DNA of 64,000 nt from Christiangramia salexigens (lineage in GTDB: Bacteria; Bacteroidota; Bacteroidia; Flavobacteriales; Flavobacteriaceae). The stretch lies in assembly GCF_001889005.1 (NCBI RefSeq), contig NZ_CP018153.1:2514501-2578500 (forward strand), written 5' to 3'. The notes under the pieces were generated by a model. It worked only from the letters and a program-made list of their open reading frames with translations, was not told where the DNA came from and did not search any database. Shown in pieces: positions 42,170 to 49,395 of the stretch. Numbering within the stretch: the stretch's first letter is position 1; the number at the start of each line of letters is the position of its first letter. A program made the translations under genes and the position numbers.

Positions 42170-43042
42170 ATGTTCAGTATAGAGCCCAAGGACTTAAGTG
42201 TAGGGAAATTACATCAGTATCTGCTTGGCGCTGTGGGTCCAAGACCTATTGCTTTTGCCAGTACCATAGATGAAGATGGACGCCCAAATCTGTCTCCTTT
42301 CAGTTTTTTTAATGTATTTGGATCTAACCCTCCAATTCTTATTTTTTCTCCGGCCAGAAGAGGAAGAGATAATACTACCAAACATACCTTTGAAAATGCA
42401 AAAAAGGTAGATGAGGTTGTGATCAATATCGTTAATTATGATATCGTACAGCAAATGTCGCTTTCCAGCACCGAGTATGGAGAAGGCGTAAATGAGTTTG
42501 AAAAGGCCGGCCTTACGATGCTGAAATCAGATCTTGTAAAGCCATTTCGTGTAGCCGAATCTCCGGTACAATTTGAATGTAAGATCAAAGAGGTCGTGGA
42601 AACCGGTCAGGAAGGTGGTGCAGGAAACCTGGTGATCTGTCATGTGGTGAAAATGCACATGAAGGAAGAGATCCTGGATGAGAGCGGATTTATAGATCAG
42701 CATAAGATTGATCAGGTTGCAAGAATGGGAGGTAACTGGTATACCCGTGCAAATATGGGTATGTTTGAAGTGCCGAAACCTTTATCTTCACTGGGGATAG
42801 GTGTGGATGGAATCCCGAAGGAAGTTAAGAACAGTAAGATCCTTACAGGGAACGATCTTGGGAAGCTTGGAAATGTAGATGCCTTGCCGGAACAGACCGA
42901 TATTGAGGATTATATAAAAAGTAATCCAGAGGATGCCGGTTTGGTTAAGGAAGGAAATATTGAAAAAATTCATACAAAGGCACAGTTGTATCTGGAAAAG
43001 GATCAGCCTGAAAATGCCTGGAAAATATTATTAGCAAAATAA
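42170..43042 (+). CDS. Flavin reductase-like (FMN-binding split-barrel) protein
   Basis: 290 residues. The first two thirds (LGAVGPRPIAFASTIDEDGR, NLSPFSFFNVFGSNPPILIF) are a flavin reductase-like split-barrel that binds FMN. The C-terminal 90 residues form a helical extension of unclear role (DIEDYIKSNPEDAGLVKEGN). Such proteins reduce flavins or act as flavin-dependent oxidoreductases; the electron acceptor is unknown. Six bases separate it from the DUF3127 gene, so the two are co-transcribed. Confidence 0.85.
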   Translation: MFSIEPKDLSVGKLHQYLLGAVGPRPIAFASTIDEDGRPNLSPFSFFNVFGSNPPILIFSPARRGRDNTTKHTFENAKKVDEVVINIVNYDIVQQMSLSSTEYGEGVNEFEKAGLTMLKSDLVKPFRVAESPVQFECKIKEVVETGQEGGAGNLVICHVVKMHMKEEILDESGFIDQHKIDQVARMGGNWYTRANMGMFEVPKPLSSLGIGVDGIPKEVKNSKILTGNDLGKLGNVDALPEQTDIEDYIKSNPEDAGLVKEGNIEKIHTKAQLYLEKDQPENAWKILLAK

Positions 43043-43048
43043 CAGAAG

Positions 43049-43420
43049 ATGGAAGTACAAGGAAAAATTAAGCTTATAGGCGAAACAAAGACATTCGGTA
43101 ACAACGGATTTCAGAAAAGAGAAATGGTTGTGACTACTGAAGAGCAGTATCCTCAGCATATAATGATAGAATTTGTTCAGGACAAAACCAGCCTTTTGGA
43201 TGCATTTAAGGTAGGACAACCTGTGAAAGTAGGGATTAACCTAAGAGGTCGCGAATGGGTGAGCCCACAGGGAGAAACCAAATACTTCAATTCTATCCAG
43301 GGATGGAGAATTGAAAATCTTGCAGCGCCACAGCCTGGAGGTCAAAATGTGCCACCACCGGATCAGTTTGAACCTGCAAACGATCTAAATGAAGAGGATT
43401 ACGATGATCTTCCTTTTTAA
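43049..43420 (+). CDS. DUF3127 protein with SSB-like C-terminal tip
   Basis: 123 residues. The N-terminal about 90 residues read as a compact beta barrel of the OB type (VQGKIKLIGETKTFGNNGFQ, KREMVVTTEEQYPQHIMIEF, GREWVSPQGETKYFNSIQGW). A Pro/Gly/Gln-rich linker leads to an acidic end NEEDYDDLPF, very like the DDDIPF tip by which SSB recruits DNA-metabolism proteins. This family is annotated only as DUF3127. Single-stranded DNA binding is inference. Followed by a strong terminator. Confidence 0.85.
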   Translation: MEVQGKIKLIGETKTFGNNGFQKREMVVTTEEQYPQHIMIEFVQDKTSLLDAFKVGQPVKVGINLRGREWVSPQGETKYFNSIQGWRIENLAAPQPGGQNVPPPDQFEPANDLNEEDYDDLPF

Positions 43421-43438
43421 TTGATCTGAAAATAATTA

Positions 43439-43475
43439 TAAAAAAGTCCGGTACATTTTGGCCGGACTTTTTTAT
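43439..43475 (+). terminator. Terminator after the DUF3127 gene
   Basis: AAAAAAGTCCGG / CCGGACTTTTTT, a long perfect stem with a T-tract. Confidence 0.9.
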
Positions 43476-43499
43476 TTTAAAGCATAAAATCTCAAGACA

Positions 43500-44138
43500 T
43501 TGTTTTTTATAGGTCCAAAGGATAAATTTCCGCCGGTAGAATATTCAGATCAGGAAGGACTGCTTGCAGTGAGCAGTGAATTAAGTCCTTCAAGGCTTCG
43601 GGATGCCTACTATCAAGGGATATTTCCATGGTATAACGAGGGTCAGCCGGTACTGTGGTGGTCGCCAGATCCCCGGATGGTCTTGTTTCCGGAAGAATTG
43701 AAGATCTCAAAAAGTATGCGTCCTTACTTGAATCAGGAAAAATTCAGGGTAAGCTTCAATGAAAACTTTGAGGAGGTGATAAATAATTGTGGCGAAATAA
43801 ATCGCAAAGACCAGGAGGGCACCTGGATTACCGACGAGATCAGGGAAAATTATCTGCAATTACATCTGGAGGGCCTTGCGCAATCGGTTGAGGTCTGGGA
43901 CGGAGAATTGCTTGTGGGAGGCCTCTATGGAATATATCTTCGGGATAAAAAAATGTTCTGTGGGGAAAGCATGTTCGCCAGAAAAAGCAATGCTTCAAAA
44001 TATGGGTTTATCAGGCTTGTACAAAAACTCAAAAAAGAAGGAGTGGAGTTAATAGATTGCCAGGTGTATACCCAGCACCTCTCTAGTCTTGGCGCCCGGG
44101 AAATTCCGCGTAAAGAATTCCTCGAATATCTTAAATAG
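43500..44138 (+). CDS. aat: Leucyl/phenylalanyl-tRNA--protein transferase
   Basis: 212 residues from a TTG at 43500; no ATG suits the family alignment. GIFPWYNEGQPVLWWSPDPR (about 39-58) is the hallmark of the enzyme, and MFCGESMFARKSNASKYGF follows. It adds Leu or Phe to proteins with N-terminal Lys/Arg, marking them for ClpS-ClpAP (N-end rule). Its 3' end overlaps the convergent tag gene by 8 bases. Confidence 0.95.
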   Translation: MFFIGPKDKFPPVEYSDQEGLLAVSSELSPSRLRDAYYQGIFPWYNEGQPVLWWSPDPRMVLFPEELKISKSMRPYLNQEKFRVSFNENFEEVINNCGEINRKDQEGTWITDEIRENYLQLHLEGLAQSVEVWDGELLVGGLYGIYLRDKKMFCGESMFARKSNASKYGFIRLVQKLKKEGVELIDCQVYTQHLSSLGAREIPRKEFLEYLK

Positions 44139-44727
44139 CCGAGATCTTTTTCCCTATTTCCTTTACTTCAGAATGCCTAAAACAATTCACATGATGGTCG
44201 TTAACCATCCCGGTAGCCTGCATATGCGCATAGATCACCGTTGAGCCAACAAACTTAAAACCTCTCTTCTTAAGATCTTTACTCAGCTTGTCGCTTAATT
44301 CGGTCGTGGCAGGAGTTTCTTTAGGATCCTTGATCGAATTCTGAATAGGTTTTCCGTCCACGAAATTCCACATATACTGGCTAAAACTGCCAAATTCATC
44401 CTGAATTTTCATGAACTTCTGTGCATTAGTCACCGCAGCTCTTATTTTAAGCTGATTCCTTATGATCCCTGCGTTATTCATTAATTCGGTGATCTTTGGT
44501 CCTTCATAATTAGCTACAAGCCTATAATCGAAATTATCGAAGGCTTCTCTGAAGTTCTCTCGTTTTCTTAGAACAGTGATCCAGCTGAGTCCGGCCTGAA
44601 AGGTTTCAAGACTTAGAAATTCGAATAATTTATCGTCGTCCAGAACAGGAACACCCCATTCCAGATCATGGTAGGCTTCGTAAAGAGGATCGCCAACACA
44701 CCAGCTACACCGATTTAAGTCACTCAT
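44131..44727 (-). CDS. tag: DNA-3-methyladenine glycosylase I
   Basis: 198 residues. RCSWCVGDPLYEAYHDLEWG starts the protein and gives the N-terminal Cys and His zinc ligands, with the distal pair near HHVNCFRH. SLETFQAGLSWITVLRKREN contains the adenine-recognition Glu. It removes 3-methyladenine from alkylated DNA, the first step of base excision. Last gene of the leftward ftsX-to-tag cluster, six bases after the TonB-like gene. Confidence 0.95.
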   Translation of the reverse strand: MSDLNRCSWCVGDPLYEAYHDLEWGVPVLDDDKLFEFLSLETFQAGLSWITVLRKRENFREAFDNFDYRLVANYEGPKITELMNNAGIIRNQLKIRAAVTNAQKFMKIQDEFGSFSQYMWNFVDGKPIQNSIKDPKETPATTELSDKLSKDLKKRGFKFVGSTVIYAHMQATGMVNDHHVNCFRHSEVKEIGKKISAI

Positions 44728-44733
44728 AAAAGA

Positions 44734-45447
44734 TCAGGATTTAAAATAATAAGTAATGGTCCCGGGTTGTGAATTTCGTCCAGCCAGCTTGCTAAATCTG
44801 GCGCCTGCAGCATATTCCATCGCCTGGCCGGTAAGACATTCATTTGTGGAGGTGGAGCTGCTTTTATTTACGGAAGTTTCCATTACTTCCCCATTTGCAT
44901 TTACACTAATATTAATAACAATTTTGCCTGCTCTGTCACAGGTATACACAGGATTCGGGATCTTCACGGCTCGCCTGCCTTTCAAGGAAAATGATATGGA
45001 ACTATAATCATAGGATGCTGATTTCTGTGCGATTTCTTCAGAAGAATTATCCCCTTCGGAAGCCTTCTTTTTTTCTTCAGAATTTTTACGGCTTACCGAA
45101 TAAGTACCTTCGCTGCCATTGGTTTCTTCATTTTCTGAATCCTTTTGCTCTGCAGCATTTTTTTCCAGGATCTCATTCAGCTTATTGTTGAAATCTGCCT
45201 CACGGGTTTCGCGATCTTCATTGTATGCCTTATTGGTTTGAATGGATCTTTGCTTTGCCGGTTTCGGTTTTTGTTCGGCTTGTTTAGCTTCTTCCTTTTG
45301 GGCCAGAGTATATTGCTCCAGGTCTATGAGCATTTCACTTACCTCCTTATTGCGGGTGGAAAGATTGAAATTATAAAGACCCAGCATGAGCAATGAAAAT
45401 AACAGCGTAGTGATTATTAACGCCTTATGCCTGTCGAAAAAATCCAT
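44734..45447 (-). CDS. TonB-family C-terminal domain protein
   Basis: 237 residues. One N-terminal membrane anchor (KALIITTLLFSLLMLGLYNF, about 8-27). The middle section is long, polar and Lys/Glu/Gln-rich (about 30-150), as in TonB spacer regions though not Pro-rich. The end is TonB_C-like (GKIVINISVNANGEVMETSV, then QPGTITYYFKS). It could be an energy transducer for outer-membrane receptors or a related envelope linker. It lacks the clear ExbB/ExbD neighbours. It follows truB in the operon. Confidence 0.8.
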   Translation of the reverse strand: MDFFDRHKALIITTLLFSLLMLGLYNFNLSTRNKEVSEMLIDLEQYTLAQKEEAKQAEQKPKPAKQRSIQTNKAYNEDRETREADFNNKLNEILEKNAAEQKDSENEETNGSEGTYSVSRKNSEEKKKASEGDNSSEEIAQKSASYDYSSISFSLKGRRAVKIPNPVYTCDRAGKIVINISVNANGEVMETSVNKSSSTSTNECLTGQAMEYAAGARFSKLAGRNSQPGTITYYFKS

Positions 45448-45460
45448 AACTATTTAACAG

Positions 45461-46192
45461 CTAATCAGCCTGATTATTCTCCTGTGAAGGTAGTAAATTT
45501 TCGAAATAAGGTATATCCATGGCGTTTTCTATCGAAAAATCACCTATTCCGGTACGGCGTAATTTAGAAAGATGAGCGCCGCTGTTAAGCGCCTGTCCAA
45601 ATTCTTGGGCAAGGCTTCTTATATAAGTTCCTTTACTGCAAACCACACGGAATTCAAGATTTGGAAAATCCTTAGTGTCTATTTCAAATATCGGGATCTC
45701 TACTTTTCTGGATTTAACCTCCACCTCTTTACCTTCTCTTGCGTACTCATAGAGTCTTTTGCCTTCTTTTTTTAAGGCAGAAAAAACCGGTGGAGTTTGT
45801 TCGATTTCTCCAATAAATTTTTTCGTGGTTTCCTGAAGTAGCTTTTCTGTAATATGATCTGTGGGAAAATGCTGGTCAGGTTCAGTTTCAAGATCGTAAG
45901 AAGGTGTGGTGCTTCCAAGTGTGATCGTTCCAGTGTATTCCTTGATCTGCCCCTGAAGTTCAGGGATCCTTTTTGTGAATTTTCCGGTGCAGATTATGAG
46001 TAAGCCGGTGGCAAGTGGATCCAGTGTTCCAGCGTGACCCACCTTGATCTTTTTGATCTTACAGCTTTTCCGGATAAGCCATCTAACTTTGTTAACAACC
46101 TGAAAAGAGGTCCAGTTTAGTGGTTTGTCGAATAATAGTATCTGGCCGGTTTTAAATTCTTCAGCTGTAATTTTCTTATTGAGCATATGCAA
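45461..46192 (-). CDS. truB: tRNA pseudouridine-55 synthase
   Basis: 243 residues. KVGHAGTLDPLATGLLIICT contains the catalytic Asp of the family, and DKPLNWTSFQVVNKVR is the standard N-terminal signature. It converts U55 in the T-loop of tRNAs to pseudouridine. The start overlaps the end of uppP by 17 bases, so the genes are translated from one mRNA. Met3 is an alternative start. Confidence 0.95.
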   Translation of the reverse strand: MHMLNKKITAEEFKTGQILLFDKPLNWTSFQVVNKVRWLIRKSCKIKKIKVGHAGTLDPLATGLLIICTGKFTKRIPELQGQIKEYTGTITLGSTTPSYDLETEPDQHFPTDHITEKLLQETTKKFIGEIEQTPPVFSALKKEGKRLYEYAREGKEVEVKSRKVEIPIFEIDTKDFPNLEFRVVCSKGTYIRSLAQEFGQALNSGAHLSKLRRTGIGDFSIENAMDIPYFENLLPSQENNQAD

Positions 46193-46970
46193 AAATAATA
46201 GCTGCTAGGCCCACAACAAAACAATACACGGCAAACCAGCTAAGTTTACTTCTTTTTACAAGTGAGATCATCCATGTGCAGGCTACAAGTCCGGCTAAAA
46301 ATGCTGCTACGAATCCAATTGCCAGAATTGAAAATTCTGTTGAACTTGCGGCCAGATCGCCACTTAAAATGTCTTTAGCGATCTTACCAAATATCAGAGG
46401 AACCACCATCAGGAAAGAGAATCTGGCAGCCTTGGTTTTATCATTACCCAAAAGTACAGATGTGGAAATGGTCGCACCACTTCGTGAAATTCCTGGTAAC
46501 ATAGCTATAGCCTGAGAAACTCCGATCACAAATGAATTGCTGTAACTCACTTTTTTTCCGGTATCCCGGGCTTTATCGGCTAACCAAAGTAAAAGGGCTG
46601 TGATCAATAACATGAATCCCACAAAAATGATATTCCCGCTGAATAATGCCTCTAACTGATCTTCAAATAGTACCCCGATCACGACAGCAGGCAACATGGA
46701 AATAATGATCTTAAGTGAGAACTCGGTTTCTTCGTTCCATTTAAACTGGAATAAACCGCCAAGGATCTCAAAAACATCTTTTCTAAATACTACCAAAGTA
46801 CTCAGAGCGGTTGCAAAATGCAGGACTACGGTGAATAATAAGGATTCTTCTGGCAGGCTGGTGTCGCCTAAAATGGCTTTACCAAGCTCTAAATGTCCAC
46901 TTGATGATACAGGTAAAAATTCCGTAAGCCCCTGGATCACTCCGAGGATGGCGGCGTCTAATGCGTCCAA
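46176..46970 (-). CDS. uppP: Undecaprenyl-diphosphate phosphatase
   Basis: 264 residues with about eight membrane segments. The two signatures GVIQGLTEFLPVSSSGH (about 10-26) and PGISRSGATI (about 159-168) hold the catalytic residues of the BacA type. It recycles undecaprenyl-PP to undecaprenyl-P for peptidoglycan and other envelope polymers and gives bacitracin tolerance. Five bases separate it from the DUF3098 gene. Confidence 0.96.
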   Translation of the reverse strand: MDALDAAILGVIQGLTEFLPVSSSGHLELGKAILGDTSLPEESLLFTVVLHFATALSTLVVFRKDVFEILGGLFQFKWNEETEFSLKIIISMLPAVVIGVLFEDQLEALFSGNIIFVGFMLLITALLLWLADKARDTGKKVSYSNSFVIGVSQAIAMLPGISRSGATISTSVLLGNDKTKAARFSFLMVVPLIFGKIAKDILSGDLAASSTEFSILAIGFVAAFLAGLVACTWMISLVKRSKLSWFAVYCFVVGLAAIIFAYAQ

Positions 46971-46975
46971 AATTT

Positions 46976-47233
46976 TTATTTTTTATTGGGGTTCAACAGG
47001 ATGGCATATACTTCTATCGCAAAACCAATTAGCACCAAAGCCGGTGCAAGTCTGATTCTTTGGAAATTATAGATGGCTTCGTTGAATTCGTTCGGGTCTT
47101 CGCTTCCTCCGCCAGACATTAGTATAAAACCTAAAGCAATCACACCTAAGCCTATAAACATAAAGGTGTAATTCTTTTTTCCGAAAACGAATCCGGTGTT
47201 AAAACTTCCGCCTTTTGTATTTGTTTCTTTCAT
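46976..47233 (-). CDS. DUF3098 membrane protein
   Basis: 85 residues with two hydrophobic segments (about 22-41 and 61-79). FGKKNYTFMFIGLGVIALGF followed by ILMSGGG matches DUF3098, found in Bacteroidota between ftsX and uppP. It is likely an inner-membrane partner of cell-division or envelope proteins, but nothing more is known. Confidence 0.85.
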   Translation of the reverse strand: MKETNTKGGSFNTGFVFGKKNYTFMFIGLGVIALGFILMSGGGSEDPNEFNEAIYNFQRIRLAPALVLIGFAIEVYAILLNPNKK

Positions 47234-47267
47234 GTGAAAAAGCTTAAATAATTGTCCCTATCGGTAT

Positions 47268-48146
47268 TTAATAATATAATTCGTCGGTCTTCAAATTAAG
47301 AAAACGCGAGGTTGCAAAGTACGTACTTATCCATGTAATCACAATCCCGGTTATAAAAATTCCCGAGAACAGGATCGCAAGCATTTTCACATCCTTAAGT
47401 AGATTCAATTCAGTAAAACTGTTATTCAGATAGTATAATACTGCGGCCATTCCCATTAAGGCCACAAATGCGCCTATCATTCCCAGTTTAACGCTTTGCC
47501 ATATAAAAGGTCTGCGAATAAAGCCTTTAGTAGCTCCAACCATTTGCATGGTCTTGATGATAAATCTTTTTGAATAGACTGCTAGTCTTATGCTGCTATT
47601 GATCAATAATACTGCGATAAAAGTGAAAACAGAACTGGCGATAAGCACCCAAAGACTTATCTTTTTTACATTGTCATTCAACAGCGCGATAAGGGGTTTA
47701 TCATAGACCACTTCATCCACAAACCCCTTAGCGGTAAGATCTCCGGCTATTTTATCCACCTGTTCTGATGATACATAATCTGCATTCATATATACATCTA
47801 TGGAATTCTGTAGAGGGTTATACCCAAGGAAATCCATAAAATCCTCGCCAATTTCTTCGCTATGTGCTTTAGCAGCTTCCTCTTTGGAAACATAATTGGT
47901 AGACTTGGTATATTCAGCAAGTGCAAGGCTTTTCTTTAATTGCTCGATCTCAACCTCTTTTGCATTGTCTTTCAGGTAAACTGTAAGAGCGATCTGTTCC
48001 TTAAAGTGATCGGCGACTTTTTTGGTGTTCAAAACCAATAGGCCTAACATTCCTAAAAGGAATAAGACCAATGATATACTGATGACTACTGAAAAATAAG
48101 AGGATATGAGTCTTCGTTTCTGATACCTTTCAAAAGATGTGGTCAT
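47268..48146 (-). CDS. ftsX: Cell-division protein FtsX
   Basis: 292 residues with four membrane segments (about 20-40, 166-186, 222-240 and 260-280), a periplasmic loop between the first two, and the FtsX/LolC core near IIKTMQMVGATKGFIRRPFI. With the ATPase FtsE (not in the window) it controls septal peptidoglycan hydrolases. First gene of the leftward operon ftsX-DUF3098-uppP-truB-TonB-like-tag. Confidence 0.93.
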   Translation of the reverse strand: MTTSFERYQKRRLISSYFSVVISISLVLFLLGMLGLLVLNTKKVADHFKEQIALTVYLKDNAKEVEIEQLKKSLALAEYTKSTNYVSKEEAAKAHSEEIGEDFMDFLGYNPLQNSIDVYMNADYVSSEQVDKIAGDLTAKGFVDEVVYDKPLIALLNDNVKKISLWVLIASSVFTFIAVLLINSSIRLAVYSKRFIIKTMQMVGATKGFIRRPFIWQSVKLGMIGAFVALMGMAAVLYYLNNSFTELNLLKDVKMLAILFSGIFITGIVITWISTYFATSRFLNLKTDELYY

Positions 48147-48284
48147 AGAGTGACTTCAGATTTTTTGTAAAAATAAGAAAGTTCAGCTTTCCCAATCTTT
48201 AAAACGCTTAAACTTTCAAAAATATTGAGCGACGCTTTTGATCTTTGCATCTCTACCTGTAATGTGCTTGTAATAATTCTTTTC

Positions 48285-48292
48285 TAACTTTG
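48285..48292 (+). promoter_or_regulatory. panE promoter -7 element
   Basis: TAACTTTG 14 bases upstream of the panE ATG, matching TAnnTTTG. The -33 element is not clear. Confidence 0.4.
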
Positions 48293-48305
48293 AAAAAAAG
48301 GAATT

Positions 48306-49238
48306 ATGGAGGTACTTGTGTATGGAGTTGGTGGTGTAGGAGGTTATTTTGGAGGAAAGATCGCAAAAGCTGGTTATAACGTAAGTATGATCGCAAGAGG
48401 CGAGCACCTGAAGGCGATACAGCGCGACGGCTTAGAAATTGAGAGCATCAACGGTGATTTCAAAATCAACCCAAAACTTGCAACAGATGATCTGCAGGAA
48501 GTGCCGAAACCGGATCTTGTGATCCTTGGGATAAAATCCTGGCAAATTCCTCAAGTAGCTCAGGAATTAAAGTCGGTAATTAAAGATAATACCATGATCC
48601 TGCCGCTCCAAAATGGCGCTGATAATTTTGAAAAGTTACTAAAGGTCTTTCCTGAAAAGAATGTGCTTGCCGGGCTGTGTTTTGTGGTGAGTTATATTGA
48701 AACCCCCGGAAAAATTAAACATTCCGCTTTTGAGCCTACGATCTCCTTCGGGGAAATTGATAATCGTCTTTCAAAGCGCATCAAAGAATTAAAAGCACTA
48801 TTCGATGCCTCAGGTATAAAGAATTTTAATCCTGAAAATATTCAGCTGGAGATCTGGAAGAAATTTTTATTTATAACTACAGTTAGCGGTATTGGTGGAT
48901 TAACGCGGGTGAGCATAGATAAAATAAGAGAAAGCGATTATCTGTATAAGATGATGCAGGATACCGCTAATGAGATTAAAGAGCTCGCAAATGCGAAGAA
49001 TATTCCAATTACAAGAGAACACGTAAAGCAGGTGTTTAAGACTATACATAGCCAGCCGGCAGGGACTACAGCTTCCACTCAGCGGGATATCATGAATGGT
49101 AAACCTTCTGAGCTTGATAACTTTAATGGTTATATCGTTAAAGAAGCTGCGCGATTAGGTGTGGACGCCCCTGTTAATCGGTCTATTTATGAATGTCTTA
49201 AACCCATGGAGACACTTGCCAGAAAAAGCCTCGAATAG
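48306..49238 (+). CDS. panE: 2-dehydropantoate 2-reductase family protein
   Basis: 310 residues. The NADP-binding GVGGVGGYFGGKIAKAGYNV (about 7-26) is the glycine-rich motif of ApbA/PanE. The C-terminal helical domain includes TTASTQRDIMNGKPSELDNF, the substrate-side signature with catalytic Lys and Glu regions. It reduces ketopantoate to pantoate for CoA synthesis; some homologues have other 2-keto substrates. Single gene between divergent ftsX and leuS. Confidence 0.9.
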   Translation: MEVLVYGVGGVGGYFGGKIAKAGYNVSMIARGEHLKAIQRDGLEIESINGDFKINPKLATDDLQEVPKPDLVILGIKSWQIPQVAQELKSVIKDNTMILPLQNGADNFEKLLKVFPEKNVLAGLCFVVSYIETPGKIKHSAFEPTISFGEIDNRLSKRIKELKALFDASGIKNFNPENIQLEIWKKFLFITTVSGIGGLTRVSIDKIRESDYLYKMMQDTANEIKELANAKNIPITREHVKQVFKTIHSQPAGTTASTQRDIMNGKPSELDNFNGYIVKEAARLGVDAPVNRSIYECLKPMETLARKSLE

Positions 49239-49274
49239 TCTTTGGCTTCCTTCCAGATAAGTATTATAAAATTG

Positions 49275-49282
49275 TATTTTTG
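49275..49282 (+). promoter_or_regulatory. leuS promoter -7 element
   Basis: TATTTTTG followed by C, a full TAnnTTTG match, 113 bases upstream of leuS, with a repeat element in the leader. Confidence 0.4.
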
Positions 49283-49290
49283 CAGGCAAG

Positions 49291-49376
49291 AATAAAACCG
49301 TCAAGCTGAACTCGTTTCAGCTTCTCATTTTTAGGCCCTGAAACTCCTGAAGAATCGGGACAGGGTGACAAGGAAT
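49291..49376. repeat. Inverted intergenic repeat, GTCA.GCTGAACTCGTTTCAG type
   Basis: The left half is CGTCAAGCTGAACTCGTTTC then AGCTTC. The right half, read on the opposite strand, starts GTCACCCTG and contains TTTCAGGGCC. So two diverged halves face each other within the leuS leader. The left half can itself form GCTGAA/TTCAGC. Confidence 0.55.
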
Positions 49377-49395
49377 ATAAAGACAGAGACAGAAG

